A DNA stretch of 64,000 nt from positions 124,001 through 188,000 of the forward strand of contig NZ_BCUR01000004.1 in the NCBI RefSeq assembly GCF_003569005.1, in the 5' to 3' direction. The notes below the pieces were generated by a model. The model saw only the letters and a list, made by a program, of their open reading frames with translations. It ran no database searches and was not told the origin of the DNA. Position numbers and translations under genes: made by a program. The DNA is from Vibrio superstes. Lineage in GTDB: Bacteria > Pseudomonadota > Gammaproteobacteria > Enterobacterales > Vibrionaceae. Shown piece by piece: positions 8,650-17,802 of this stretch (position 1 is its first letter; every line of letters starts with the position of its first letter).

Positions 8650-10293
8650 TTATTTAGTGTGAAGGTGATCTAGGATCTTCACTTTTTTGTCCGCTTGGTA
8701 GTAGTTAGGGTGGATGTATGGGTTTTCAGCATCCGGCCAGCCTACAACGTTCTCTGTGCGGTATTGGAACCATGTTGGGTTAGAGAATAGAGGAATGAAC
8801 GCAACTTGTTCCGCTGCAAATTGTTCTAGTTCCTTCAGGATTTCAAGTTGAACTTTCTCATCTGTAGTTTGAGTAAATGCGTCAATCTTGTCAGAGATTT
8901 CTTGTGAGAATATGCCGTGACCTGCATGCCAGCTCTTACCTACAGCACTTGCTGAGAAGTAGTCTTGGTATGCTTGGATAGGGTGTGCGTTGTTGGTGTT
9001 TGACCAGTTGATAGAGATGTCGTAGCCACCTTCTTTCAAGTTCTTGTCATATACAGACCAGTCAACAGTCTTCACGTTTGCTTTAACGCCAACTTCTTCG
9101 AAGTACTCAGATACCATTTGCACGGTTTGAACCCAGTCAGTCCAGCCATTTACTACTTCGATATCAAACTCAACGTTTTCGCCGTTTGGCATGTTACGGA
9201 TGCCGTCACCATTGGTGTCTTTTAGGCCAGCTTCGTCTAGAAGACGGTTTGCTTCGTCAAAATTATAAGTAGAGTATTTCGCGAATTTCTTCTCGATATC
9301 TTGGTTAACGTACGCTTCAAAGTACTGGCCTAAACCGCCCATGTAGTGGTTAGCTGTTGGGTAGCCGTAAGCTGCGAATTCAACAATATCTTCACGGTCA
9401 AGTGCCATAGAAAGTGCACGACGTACATTTACGTCATCCAGTGGGGCTCTTTTCGTGTTTAGGTAAAGTTGGATAGCATCGTTCGCTGGGTACCAGTAGT
9501 GGTTGTTCTCTGGATCGCGTTCAACGAAGGTTTTATCGATGTCAGCAACAAAGTTTGATGCCCAATCGATTTCGCCTTTCATAAGCGCAGCTTGGATTTG
9601 CGAGTTATCGTTGTAAGAACGCGCAGTAATACAATCTAGGTATGGACGGCCTTGCTCTGCTTGCCAGTAATGAGGGTTACGACAAAGTTTGATTTGCTGA
9701 GGAGTCATAAGAGCTACCTCAGTCATAGGACCGTTACCAACAGGGTTAGGGTTGGTGAAGGTAGTTAGGTTTTCTACTTTGCTCCACACGTGCTTAGGAA
9801 CGATGTAGTAATCTTTAAGACCCCAAAGGAAAGTAGAGTCTGCTTTAGCCATCTTGATAACAACAGTCGTGTCATCAGTCGCTATTACGCTTTCAGTGTA
9901 ACCACTCCACATGCCTTTAACGTCAAAAGCTTTATTATCTTTAGTTAGTACGTAGCTGTATGCAACATCTTCAGCAGTAAGAGGTTTGCCATCAGACCAT
10001 TTTAGGTTCGGGCGAACCTTGATAGTGATGGTCATTAGGTCTTCAGATTGGGTGATAGACTCAGCGATACGAGGCTCAATCTCACCAGTTTTGCCGTTAT
10101 GGATGAATAGTGGCTCGAACATTGTTCCAGCAACGATATCTTTTTGGGTATAAGGGTTAAAGTTTTCAACAAAACCAGTGCCAATCGCAGGTACAGTAAT
10201 CTCACCGCCTTGCTTAATTTCTGTATTGGCGAAGGTAGCCCCTGTAGCGAGTAGTCCGACTACAAGTGATGCCACTGCAGTTTTATTTAACAT
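8650..10293 (-). CDS. Periplasmic solute-binding protein, family 5 (oligosaccharide/oligopeptide type)
   Basis: A 547-residue extracytoplasmic binding protein. Residues 1-22 form a Sec signal peptide with a likely cleavage after ATFA. The mature protein has the family 5 architecture, with GTMFEPLF near residue 56, RPNLKWSDGKPLTAEDVAYSY near residue 95 and ALDREDIV near residue 297. It is the first gene of the operon, with a ribosome site GAGGAA and two LacI-type operators just upstream. Members of this family in Vibrio also carry chitin- or glucan-derived oligosaccharides. With a cytoplasmic glucan-phosphorylase-like enzyme in the same operon, a beta-glucan oligosaccharide is my favoured ligand, but the sequence alone does not prove it. 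Confidence 0.92.
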   Translation of the reverse strand: MLNKTAVASLVVGLLATGATFANTEIKQGGEITVPAIGTGFVENFNPYTQKDIVAGTMFEPLFIHNGKTGEIEPRIAESITQSEDLMTITIKVRPNLKWSDGKPLTAEDVAYSYVLTKDNKAFDVKGMWSGYTESVIATDDTTVVIKMAKADSTFLWGLKDYYIVPKHVWSKVENLTTFTNPNPVGNGPMTEVALMTPQQIKLCRNPHYWQAEQGRPYLDCITARSYNDNSQIQAALMKGEIDWASNFVADIDKTFVERDPENNHYWYPANDAIQLYLNTKRAPLDDVNVRRALSMALDREDIVEFAAYGYPTANHYMGGLGQYFEAYVNQDIEKKFAKYSTYNFDEANRLLDEAGLKDTNGDGIRNMPNGENVEFDIEVVNGWTDWVQTVQMVSEYFEEVGVKANVKTVDWSVYDKNLKEGGYDISINWSNTNNAHPIQAYQDYFSASAVGKSWHAGHGIFSQEISDKIDAFTQTTDEKVQLEILKELEQFAAEQVAFIPLFSNPTWFQYRTENVVGWPDAENPYIHPNYYQADKKVKILDHLHTK

Positions 10294-10334
10294 ATCTTTT
10301 ATTCCTCGTTGTTACACTTCAATGAAGAAAGTAT

Positions 10335-10346
10335 GAAAGCGCTTTC
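10335..10346. promoter_or_regulatory. LacI-type operator, proximal copy
   Basis: GAAAGCGCTTTC, a perfect 12-bp palindrome located 42 bp before the start codon of the binding-protein gene. Placed here a bound repressor would block transcript initiation or early elongation. Confidence 0.8.
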
Positions 10347-10425
10347 TTTTGTGAAGCGTAGGGTTAAGAACCGATTAATTATTTTGTGTTTGTTTCGTAG
10401 GGTTTCTAAAAGAAGTATCGCTCGT

Positions 10426-10437
10426 GAAAGCGCTTTC
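10426..10437. promoter_or_regulatory. LacI-type operator, distal copy
   Basis: The same 12-bp palindrome as the proximal copy, centred 91 bp from it. Two identical operators at this distance suggest cooperative or looped repression by a tetrameric LacI-family protein. The promoter of the ABC operon probably lies between or beside them. I cannot single out a convincing -35/-10 pair. Confidence 0.78.
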
Positions 10438-10824
10438 TTTAGCGAGTAAGTTACGACTTCTTCATCAGCAAAACAAACATCATTCTGGTAAAACCTGTTC
10501 GATCTCACGCATATTTCACGAACCAATGACGAAAGTTTGATCTGCTGCAAGATTTATATATTTGTATGATTTGTACGCAAATCCGATTGAATCTTAAACG
10601 GAAACGCTATCTACGAAGGCAGAAATGCTTAGTTACATTTGCTCACTGAATGAGTTAAATCATTGCCACTAGAGCGCTATTGAATCTGGTTTGCGTTGTA
10701 ATTGGAGGGGAATGTTCGTATTCTGCTCGGCAACGCTATTTGTACGACTAAAATAAGATTGCGCTAAGGAAGGAATCGGCTCAGGGATCTGTTTAGCAAT
10801 TGTGATAACCCCAAAGTGAGAAAT
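10438..10824. other. Divergent intergenic region, ABC operon / HMG-CoA reductase
   Basis: About 390 bp with no convincing gene. Beyond the distal operator it is AT-rich and must hold the promoter of the HMG-CoA reductase gene. I see no terminator, sRNA-like structure or recognisable operator in it. Confidence 0.5.
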
Positions 10825-12087
10825 ATGCCTAAATTAAATCTACATCGCAGTGATTACACCTCATCTCTCAATTCTGAGCTTGACCCTTCACTCCGTAATG
10901 AGGCTTTGCAACCTCACTTTGATAAGCCCAAAAGAAAGATAACTAAGAGCCCGTATTTGACTGAGAAAAATGTCCAGCGACGTTGGGCCTCTCTTGATAA
11001 TGATGATTCTCAAAAGCATCTCTTAGATGAACATACTCAGCAGCACATGTTGGAGTACTCAAAGAACATTGAGCATTTCATTGGCACGGTAAAAATGCCA
11101 GTAGGCATGGCTGGCCCATTGCGAATCAATGGCTTATTCGCTCGCGATGACTTTCTGATTCCTCTAGCCACCACAGAGGCTGCGTTAGTGGCATCCTATA
11201 ACCGTGGTTCTCAATTGCTTACTGCTGCTGGTGGCGCTACGGCTATGCTGCTTAATGAGGGTGTGACTCGTACCCCTGCGTTTGCCTTCTTTGATATCAG
11301 TGAAGCAGGGCAGTTTGTCGCTTGGGTGGTGACTCAATATGCCACCTTTAAGTCAATTGCCGAACAAACCACTTCTCATGGCAAGTTAACGGACATCAGT
11401 GTCAGCATTGAAGGTAACCATGTTTACCTCGTATTTGAATTCCTTACGGGGGATGCCTCGGGCCAGAATATGGTAACGATTGCTACCAATGCGGTGCTTG
11501 AATACATCATGGCACATACGCCGGTTGAGCCAGAACACGCCTTCCTTGATGGAAACCTTTCTGGGGATAAAAAAGCCAACGCACAAACACTGCGCAGCGT
11601 TCGCGGTAAAAAGGTGACGGCAGAAGCGCATATTCCAGCAGAGTTGGTCGAAAAGTACCTACATACTACCCCTGAGAAGATGATGCAGTTTGCGCAGATA
11701 ACAACCGTCGGTGGAGCGTTAAGTGGCACTATTGGTATCAATGCCCATTATGCTAATGCATTGGCTGCTCTTTATATCGCATGTGGTCAAGATGCCGCAT
11801 GTGTGGCTGAATCTGCAGTGGGTATGACGCGATTGGAAGTGGACAGAAATGGCGATTTGTATGCCAGTGTGACCCTGCCCAACTTAATGGTAGGAACTGT
11901 GGGTGGTGGTACTGGATTACCCAGTCAAAAGGCGTGCTTAGATTTAATGGGACTGCATGGCAACGGAAAATCACAGGCTCTAGCCGAGGTTGCCGCGGCT
12001 CTTTGTCTTGCTGGAGAGCTTTCTATTGTCGGCGCGTTTTGTGCTGGGCACTTTTCTCGTGCCCATCATAAGCTAGCGCGAAAATAG
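10825..12087 (+). CDS. Class I hydroxymethylglutaryl-CoA reductase
   Basis: NAD(P)H-dependent reduction of HMG-CoA to mevalonate. The protein has about 420 residues, the catalytic-domain-only length, with no membrane anchor. Visible family motifs are MPVGMAGPL, the catalytic Glu in ATTEAALVAS, the Lys in SGDKKANAQ, the Asp in GDASGQNM, the nucleotide-site GTVGGGTGLPSQ, and the C-terminal catalytic His in GHFSRAH. I prefer the ATG at 10825, preceded by AGTGAGAA, over an in-frame GTG at 10816. No other mevalonate-pathway gene is nearby, and vibrios make isoprenoids through the MEP pathway, so the role is unclear. Sporadic bacterial class I enzymes are usually explained by lateral transfer. Confidence 0.93.
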   Translation: MPKLNLHRSDYTSSLNSELDPSLRNEALQPHFDKPKRKITKSPYLTEKNVQRRWASLDNDDSQKHLLDEHTQQHMLEYSKNIEHFIGTVKMPVGMAGPLRINGLFARDDFLIPLATTEAALVASYNRGSQLLTAAGGATAMLLNEGVTRTPAFAFFDISEAGQFVAWVVTQYATFKSIAEQTTSHGKLTDISVSIEGNHVYLVFEFLTGDASGQNMVTIATNAVLEYIMAHTPVEPEHAFLDGNLSGDKKANAQTLRSVRGKKVTAEAHIPAELVEKYLHTTPEKMMQFAQITTVGGALSGTIGINAHYANALAALYIACGQDAACVAESAVGMTRLEVDRNGDLYASVTLPNLMVGTVGGGTGLPSQKACLDLMGLHGNGKSQALAEVAAALCLAGELSIVGAFCAGHFSRAHHKLARK

Positions 12088-12091
12088 CGTG

Positions 12092-12973
12092 CTAGGCAGC
12101 CTTACGTTTAAGTTGCTGGATAACCAGTCCAGCAACGATCAACACCAAGCCAAGTAAGGTTGAGATATGAATCTCTTCTCCTAAGATTTGCGATAACAAG
12201 ATCAGGGAAATGAACGGAGAGATAAAGATGAGATTGCTGATCCTTGCGGTGTTTTGTGTGGCTTTTAGTGCACCCAGCCATAAAACAAAGGTAATCCCCA
12301 TCTCAAACAGGCCAACATAAGTCACTGCTAGCCAGCCCTTAGTGCTGATATCCCAAGCGGCTCCTTCCCAAATAGAGAGCGCTATGGTGAGTGGAATCGC
12401 CACTAGGAACCCAAGCAGTACGGCAATAACAGGATCGGCTTTATTCTTGGCGTTCAAGATCCAGTAACCCGCCCAAAGCAGGGTAGACAGCAAGGCTAAA
12501 CCAACCCCTAGCGGGCTCTCAAACTGTAAACCCAGCACATCCCCTTGTGTTGCAATGACCACCACACCTAAATAGCCTAACGTACAAGCAATCCAGTCTT
12601 GAGTTCGAATCTTTTGCCCCAAAAATACCGCCGCCATCAAGGTCAGGGTAATGGCCCAGCTGTAATTGATCGGTTGTGCCTGCGAAGCGGGTAAAAGGTC
12701 ATAGGCCTTAAACAAGATCAGATAGTAGGCGAGAGGATTAATCAGACCTAACATCAAGTAGTAAAGTGGATTTGCGACAAAGGTTCCGACGATGGTATGG
12801 GTCTTTTTTTGATAGACACAAACAAGCAATAGGGCAATCGCAGAGACTATGCTGGCACAGGTGAGCATCTGGATTGGCGTAAACTCAGCAAGGGTGAGTT
12901 TGAATGCGGTGGCAACAGTAGACCACAGAAGGACTGCACTGAGCCCTAATATAAGCGCTTTGCGTTCGTTCAT
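12092..12973 (-). CDS. EamA/DMT-superfamily transporter
   Basis: A 293-residue integral membrane protein made of two EamA repeats, with about ten hydrophobic helices. The first repeat begins LILGLSAVLLWSTVATAFK and ends GVVVIATQGD; the second begins LGVGLALLSTLLWAGYWI and ends LVLIVAGLVIQQLKRK. Both end motifs are typical of drug/metabolite exporters. It converges on the HMG-CoA reductase with only four bases between stop codons, so no terminator separates them. Substrate unknown; relatives export amino acids, nucleotides or metabolites. Confidence 0.9.
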   Translation of the reverse strand: MNERKALILGLSAVLLWSTVATAFKLTLAEFTPIQMLTCASIVSAIALLLVCVYQKKTHTIVGTFVANPLYYLMLGLINPLAYYLILFKAYDLLPASQAQPINYSWAITLTLMAAVFLGQKIRTQDWIACTLGYLGVVVIATQGDVLGLQFESPLGVGLALLSTLLWAGYWILNAKNKADPVIAVLLGFLVAIPLTIALSIWEGAAWDISTKGWLAVTYVGLFEMGITFVLWLGALKATQNTARISNLIFISPFISLILLSQILGEEIHISTLLGLVLIVAGLVIQQLKRKAA

Positions 12974-13275
12974 GAATGACTCAAAGTGTTAAATAAAAGA
13001 AAAGATAAAAGAGGGCTCAGTCTATAGCCTTTGTGGGTGTGCGCCAATATACAATTTGTTTGGTTTAGTCGTGTATTTTCACTTGCTGTGGTGCATCTAT
13101 TCACACTTATGCAAACCTTATGAGACTGCGAGAGACTTCAGCAAAGACAAGCGCTGATGTATGCAGTAAACTTGGCCATTCGTTTGCAATGCAGTTTGCT
13201 AGCGTAGCCGGGCGGCTTTCGTCGTGAATACACTTTCACCAGCCCTCGTTTGGAATACGACTTCAGAGATAGAAC
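12974..13275. other. Divergent intergenic region before ubiE
   Basis: About 300 bp holding the divergent promoters of the EamA transporter and the ubi-tat operon. No hairpin with a T run and no recognisable operator is seen. A short open frame on the minus strand (13138-13443) is a shadow overlapping ubiE. Confidence 0.45.
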
Positions 13276-14055
13276 ATGGATATGAGCGTTAAAGAACCCC
13301 AAGATCAAGCCTCGCAAGATACTACTCACTTTGGTTTCAAGACTGTCGCCAAAGATGAAAAGGTCACTAAAGTAGCAGAGGTATTTCATTCGGTAGCAAG
13401 CAAGTATGACCTGATGAACGACCTCATGTCTGGTGGTGTTCATCGCTTGTGGAAACGCTTTACCATCGACTGCAGTGGCGCTCGCCCTGGGCAGCGCATA
13501 TTGGATCTCGGTGGCGGTACTGGCGACCTAACAGCTAAGTTTTCGCGCATTGTTGGTGATAACGGACACGTGATCTTAGCGGATATTAACAACTCAATGT
13601 TGAACGTAGGTCGAGACAAGCTAAGAGATGTTGGTGTTGTTGGCAATGTCCACTATGTACAAGCTAACGCAGAAGAATTGCCGTTTCCTGATGATTACTT
13701 CGATTGCATCACTATTAGTTTTTGCCTGCGCAATGTAACTGATAAAGATAAGGCTCTACGCTCTATGTATCGCGTATTGAAGCCGGGCGGTCGCTTGCTA
13801 GTGCTTGAGTTTTCTAAGCCAGTCTTGGACCCATTATCTAAGATCTACGATACCTATTCATTCCATATCCTGCCGAAGATGGGCGACATCATAGCGAACG
13901 ATTCAGAGAGTTATCGTTACCTAGCGGAGTCTATTCGCATGCACCCAGATCAAGAGACCCTTGAAGGCATGATGCAACAGGCAGGCTTTGAGCAGACAAA
14001 CTACTACAACCTGACAGGCGGTATTGTCGCACTGCACCGTGGTTATAAATTTTAG
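13276..14055 (+). CDS. ubiE: Ubiquinone/menaquinone C-methyltransferase UbiE
   Basis: SAM-dependent C-methylation of the quinone ring in ubiquinone and menaquinone synthesis. The 259-residue protein carries the SAM motif [12 protein letters not shown] near residue 75, the UbiE signatures [17 protein letters not shown] and [13 protein letters not shown], and the C-terminal [15 protein letters not shown] ending shared with the E. coli enzyme. It heads a run ubiE-ubiJ-ubiB-tatABC on the plus strand, 12 bp before ubiJ. This is the usual gammaproteobacterial arrangement, so identity is secure. Confidence 0.98.
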   Translation: MDMSVKEPQDQASQDTTHFGFKTVAKDEKVTKVAEVFHSVASKYDLMNDLMSGGVHRLWKRFTIDCSGARPGQRILDLGGGTGDLTAKFSRIVGDNGHVILADINNSMLNVGRDKLRDVGVVGNVHYVQANAEELPFPDDYFDCITISFCLRNVTDKDKALRSMYRVLKPGGRLLVLEFSKPVLDPLSKIYDTYSFHILPKMGDIIANDSESYRYLAESIRMHPDQETLEGMMQQAGFEQTNYYNLTGGIVALHRGYKF

Positions 14056-14067
14056 TGGGATGCCAAG

Positions 14068-14673
14068 ATGCCTATTGATGCCTTAGTGACAGCCGCCGTT
14101 GAAACCTCATTCAACGCCTTGATAAAAGAACAACCGGAGAGCCAAAAGCAATTGGCTCGCCTTAAAGGCTCTATTATTCGACTGAATATCAAAGAGTTAA
14201 ATAAAAGCCTGATCTTTGTGTGCAGTCAGCAGGTTGATGTGTTGGCTGAATTTGAAGGGACGCCGGATTGCGAGCTTACTTTAAGCCTAACGGCTCTGCG
14301 AGATTTACAGCAGCAAGCCAATATCAATGACCTATTCAAGAAAGATAAGCTGTCAGTCTCTGGAGATATGCAGGTAGGACAGCAATTCGCGACTCTAATG
14401 CAATTGAGTAAGCCCGATGTGGCTGAGATTCTCTCCAAAGTGCTGGGAGATGTGGCAGCACACACCCTAGTCACTGGCGCTAAAAACGGTTTGTCGTTTT
14501 TTCAGCGTAATGCTCGTAAGCACTCGACGCATCTCAAGCATGCCATTACAGAAGAGTGGGAGTTGGCGCCATCACCGTTGGCCGTTGCCAGTTTCTGTGA
14601 TCAAGTCGATGACGCTCAGGCAAAACTACACTCTCTAGAACAACGCTTATCGCGTCTAATGGAGACGGAATGA
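14068..14673 (+). CDS. ubiJ: Ubiquinone biosynthesis accessory factor UbiJ (SCP2 domain)
   Basis: A 201-residue soluble protein with an SCP2-like lipid-binding domain in the first ~110 residues and a heptad-rich, probably coiled-coil C-terminus ([19 protein letters not shown]). UbiJ and UbiK are known accessory factors of the aerobic Ubi metabolon and are thought to hold hydrophobic intermediates. It overlaps ubiB by four bases (ATGA), which suggests translational coupling. Called from position between ubiE and ubiB plus the domain layout. Confidence 0.93.
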   Translation: MPIDALVTAAVETSFNALIKEQPESQKQLARLKGSIIRLNIKELNKSLIFVCSQQVDVLAEFEGTPDCELTLSLTALRDLQQQANINDLFKKDKLSVSGDMQVGQQFATLMQLSKPDVAEILSKVLGDVAAHTLVTGAKNGLSFFQRNARKHSTHLKHAITEEWELAPSPLAVASFCDQVDDAQAKLHSLEQRLSRLMETE

Positions 14674-16304
14674 CCCCTTCTGAGCTAAAACGCCTCTATC
14701 TTATTACTCGAGTTCAATTGGAATATGGCTTAGATGAGCTTATCCCTGAACATGAGCTGGCGAAGTTTCCACGACTAGCGCGAAAGGCTCTTTTTTGGAT
14801 CAAGAATAAACATCCAGAGAAAGAGTTAGGTCATCGAATGCGCCTAGCGTTACAGGAGCTGGGGCCGGTATGGATTAAGTTTGGGCAAATGATGTCCACG
14901 CGCCGAGACCTATTTCCTCCGCATATTGCCGACCAACTTGCCTTGTTGCAGGACCGCGTAGAGCCATTTGATGGTCACCTGGCGAAGAAGCATATCGAAC
15001 TGGCTCTAGGTGGCCCTATTGAAAAATGGTTTGATGACTTTGATATTGACTGCCTTGCGTCAGCATCAATTGCACAGGTACATACCGCTAAGCTGAAAGA
15101 GTCAGGCCGAGAAGTGGTACTTAAGATCATTCGTCCAGACATTCGCCCAATCATTGATGCCGACGTTAAGCTTATGTTTCGTATGGCGAAACTGTTGGCT
15201 AAAGTCGCACCAGAGGCACGTAGATTACGACCTATCGAGGTGGTGGCTGAATACGAGAAGACGCTACTTGATGAGCTCGATCTACGCCGTGAAGCGGCCA
15301 ATGCTATGCAGCTTCGCCGCAATTTTGAAGGTAGCGAAGAGCTGTATGTTCCAGAGGTTGTGGTTGATTTAAGCAGCAAGAATCTCATGGTTTCTGAGCG
15401 TATTTATGGTATTCAAGTCTCTGATATTGAAGGGCTTGAAGCTAATGGCACCAACATGAAGTTGCTTGCTGAGCGCGGAGTGACAGTCTTCTTTACCCAG
15501 GTATTTAGAGACAGTTTCTTCCATGCCGACATGCACCCAGGCAATGTGTTTGTCCAGTATTCACACCCTGAAAATCCGCAATGGATTGGCCTAGATTGTG
15601 GCATTGTGGGTACGCTTAATGCCGATGATAAGCGCTATCTAGCGGAAAACTTCTTGGCGTTCTTCAATCGTGATTACGGTAAGGTCGCGCAATTGCATGT
15701 GGACTCTGGCTGGGTTCCAGCAGACACCAATGTACAAGAATTTGAGTTTGCAATTCGTATGGTGTGTGAGCCTATTTTTGCCAAGCCATTGTGCGAGATT
15801 TCATTTGGGCACGTATTACTAAACCTGTTCAACACCGCGCGACGCTTCAATATGGAAGTTCAGCCACAATTGGTGTTGTTGCAGAAAACCCTTCTCTACG
15901 TAGAAGGATTAGGCCGACAGCTGTACCCTCAATTAGATTTATGGGCGACGGCCAAGCCATTTCTTGAAAAGTGGATGGGCGAGCAAGTAGGTCCGCAGGC
16001 GGTAATCAACTCTCTTAAAGAGAGAGCACCGTTTTGGGCAGAGAAACTCCCTGAATTGCCTGAGCTGTTGTACGACAACCTAAGGCATGGCAAGCAATTG
16101 TCTAGAAAAGTCGAACATTTATATGAGGGATATCGACAAACGAAGAGACAACACGCCACTGGCCAATTTATGTTTGGAATAGGCGCTACATTTATCGTAT
16201 GCTCGTCCATACTTTATGTTAGTGATAACCCATTGATTTCTTCAGTGGTTGGCGGGGTCGGATTGTTGGCTTGGCTTTTAAGCTGGCGCACTTACCGCAA
16301 GTAA
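14670..16304 (+). CDS. ubiB: Atypical protein kinase-like UbiB
   Basis: A 544-residue ABC1/ADCK/UbiB-family protein required for ubiquinone synthesis. Family features are the KxGQ motif in [11 protein letters not shown], the alanine-rich nucleotide loop ASIAQVHTA, an invariant Lys in VVLKIIRPD, the catalytic-loop-like [11 protein letters not shown], and the metal-binding LDCGIVG. Two C-terminal hydrophobic helices ([18 protein letters not shown] and [14 protein letters not shown]) anchor it in the inner membrane. The length equals that of E. coli UbiB. The tat genes follow 33 bp downstream. Confidence 0.97.
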   Translation: MTPSELKRLYLITRVQLEYGLDELIPEHELAKFPRLARKALFWIKNKHPEKELGHRMRLALQELGPVWIKFGQMMSTRRDLFPPHIADQLALLQDRVEPFDGHLAKKHIELALGGPIEKWFDDFDIDCLASASIAQVHTAKLKESGREVVLKIIRPDIRPIIDADVKLMFRMAKLLAKVAPEARRLRPIEVVAEYEKTLLDELDLRREAANAMQLRRNFEGSEELYVPEVVVDLSSKNLMVSERIYGIQVSDIEGLEANGTNMKLLAERGVTVFFTQVFRDSFFHADMHPGNVFVQYSHPENPQWIGLDCGIVGTLNADDKRYLAENFLAFFNRDYGKVAQLHVDSGWVPADTNVQEFEFAIRMVCEPIFAKPLCEISFGHVLLNLFNTARRFNMEVQPQLVLLQKTLLYVEGLGRQLYPQLDLWATAKPFLEKWMGEQVGPQAVINSLKERAPFWAEKLPELPELLYDNLRHGKQLSRKVEHLYEGYRQTKRQHATGQFMFGIGATFIVCSSILYVSDNPLISSVVGGVGLLAWLLSWRTYRK

Positions 16305-16337
16305 TTATTTATAGAATGGAAACAAAGGTAATAACAC

Positions 16338-16601
16338 ATGGGTGGAATTAGTATTTGGCAACTTCTGATCATTGCTGTGATCGTGGTTCTGTTATTTGGT
16401 ACCAAAAAGCTTCGCGGTATTGGCGGCGATTTGGGTTCTGCGGTTAAAGGCTTTAAGAAAGCAATGTCTGATGAAGACGCTGCAGCGAAAGATTCAAAAG
16501 ATGCCGACTTTGAGCAGAAGAATATCTCTGAAAAGAACACTTCTGAGTCGAAATCAGCAGAGCAGAGCACTGAAAAGCCAAAAGATAAAGAGCAGGTTTA
16601 A
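16338..16601 (+). CDS. tatA: Sec-independent translocase subunit TatA
   Basis: Pore-forming subunit of the twin-arginine translocase. The 87-residue protein has a short N-terminal membrane helix ([18 protein letters not shown]), the conserved FGTKKL hinge, an amphipathic helix ([15 protein letters not shown]), and a charged, flexible tail. AAAGG lies upstream of the ATG. It is the first of three adjacent tat genes and could share the ubi promoter, since no terminator separates it from ubiB. Confidence 0.97.
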   Translation: MGGISIWQLLIIAVIVVLLFGTKKLRGIGGDLGSAVKGFKKAMSDEDAAAKDSKDADFEQKNISEKNTSESKSAEQSTEKPKDKEQV

Positions 16602-16604
16602 ACC

Positions 16605-16943
16605 GTGTTCGATATAGGTTTTTGGGAACTGATACTGATCTCTGTATTGGGGTTAGTGGTATTAGGGCCCGAGCGTCTTCCTGTGGCTATTCGTAGTGTT
16701 GCTCGCTTTGTTAATTCAGCTAAATCTATGGCAAGTAATGTTAAAGATGAGCTAGATCATGAGCTTAAAATTCATGAGCTTCAGGAAAACCTGAAGAAGG
16801 CAGAAAAGATGGGAATGCAGGATATGTCTCCTGAATTGCGCCAGTCTGTCGAAGAGTTAAAAGAAGCAGCTAAAAGCGTTCAGCAACCTTATAAGTCCTC
16901 AGAAAACTCTGTTGAATCGCCTTCTCCTAAGTCACAAGATTAA
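16605..16943 (+). CDS. tatB: Sec-independent translocase subunit TatB
   Basis: Receptor-complex partner of TatC, 112 residues, starting with GTG three bases after tatA. The N-terminal helix [25 protein letters not shown] contains the conserved Glu and the GPERLP hinge that separates TatB from TatA. A long amphipathic, Lys/Glu-rich helix follows. The tail is low in complexity and poorly conserved, as in other TatB proteins. Confidence 0.96.
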   Translation: MFDIGFWELILISVLGLVVLGPERLPVAIRSVARFVNSAKSMASNVKDELDHELKIHELQENLKKAEKMGMQDMSPELRQSVEELKEAAKSVQQPYKSSENSVESPSPKSQD

Positions 16944-16948
16944 TCAAT

Positions 16949-16970
16949 AGGGGCACATTCGCCCCTTTTG
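16949..16970 (+). terminator. Hairpin between tatB and tatC, attenuator-like
   Basis: GGGGC (16950-16954) pairs with GCCCC (16961-16965) around a 6-nt loop; an A-T pair extends the stem, and TTTTGTTATTT follows directly. The shape is that of a weak intrinsic terminator. Because it lies inside the tatABC operon it would act as a partial attenuator rather than a full stop. Confidence 0.55.
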
Positions 16971-16988
16971 TTATTTATAGAGGTTTCT

Positions 16989-17735
16989 ATGTCTTCGGTT
17001 GATTCTAACCAGCCATTGATGAGTCATCTGATTGAGTTACGTACCCGATTATTGCGTGCTATTGGCGCTGTAATGGTCGTATTTCTGTGCCTGATTTATT
17101 TCTCCGGCCATATCTATGAGTTTGTATCCGCTCCCTTAATCGACCGATTGCCTGAAGGGGCGACGATGATAGCGACAGATGTTGCGTCACCGTTCTTCAC
17201 TCCATTGAAATTAACGCTAATTTCGTCTGTCTTTGTTGCGGTGCCGTTTATTCTCTATCAGGTGTGGGCGTTTGTAGCACCGGGCCTGTATAAGCATGAG
17301 AAGCGCTTGGTGATGCCATTGCTGTTCTCTAGCTCATTATTGTTTTACTGTGGTGTGGCGTTCGCGTATTTCGTGGTATTCCCATTAGTGTTTGGCTTCT
17401 TTACTGCTATTTCCCTTGGTGGGGTAGAGTTTGCCACTGATATCTCAAGCTATCTCGATTTCGTATTGGCATTATTCTTGGCCTTCGGTATTGCTTTTGA
17501 GGTGCCTGTTGCGATTATCTTGCTGTGTTGGACTGGTGCAACGGATGTTGAAACGCTGAAATCGAAAAGACCGTTCGTTGTTGTCGGCGCGTTTGTTATC
17601 GGCATGATGCTGACACCTCCAGACATTATTTCTCAGACATTACTCGCGATACCTATGCTTCTTTTGTTTGAGGTAGGTCTGTTCTTTGCTCGCTTCTATA
17701 CCCGTCCAGACGAGGAAGAAGAACAAGAGTCTTAA
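16989..17735 (+). CDS. tatC: Sec-independent translocase subunit TatC
   Basis: Six-helix inner-membrane core of the twin-arginine translocase that recognises the RR signal. The start [24 protein letters not shown] carries the conserved HLxELRxRL motif. The periplasmic loop has [13 protein letters not shown] with the functionally important F-P region, and PPDIISQ is near the C-terminus. I place the start at the ATG at 16989 because AGAGG precedes it; the frame is open to a TTG at 16968, which lies in the tatB-tatC hairpin. Length is 248 residues, normal for the family. Confidence 0.96.
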   Translation: MSSVDSNQPLMSHLIELRTRLLRAIGAVMVVFLCLIYFSGHIYEFVSAPLIDRLPEGATMIATDVASPFFTPLKLTLISSVFVAVPFILYQVWAFVAPGLYKHEKRLVMPLLFSSSLLFYCGVAFAYFVVFPLVFGFFTAISLGGVEFATDISSYLDFVLALFLAFGIAFEVPVAIILLCWTGATDVETLKSKRPFVVVGAFVIGMMLTPPDIISQTLLAIPMLLLFEVGLFFARFYTRPDEEEEQES

Positions 17736-17757
17736 TGACAGCCACTCATTATCAGAG

Positions 17758-17791
17758 ATAAAAAAATCCCCAGCATTGGGGATTTTTTTAT
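17758..17791. terminator. Bidirectional terminator between tatC and tatD
   Basis: AATCCCCA (17765-17772) and TGGGGATT (17777-17784) form a stem with a GCAT loop, flanked by A and T runs. It serves the convergent tatC and tatD genes. Confidence 0.88.
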
Positions 17792-17802
17792 AGGTGGAAA
17801 AA

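Noticed and set aside
10299..10550. 83-residue minus-strand ORF upstream of the binding-protein gene
   Set aside because: It spans both LacI-type operators and the promoter region, has no recognisable domain and would sit where the operon's transcript must start. Treated as chance.
13138..13443. 101-residue minus-strand ORF before ubiE
   Set aside because: Overlaps the ubiE coding start and its promoter; no domain and no ribosome site.
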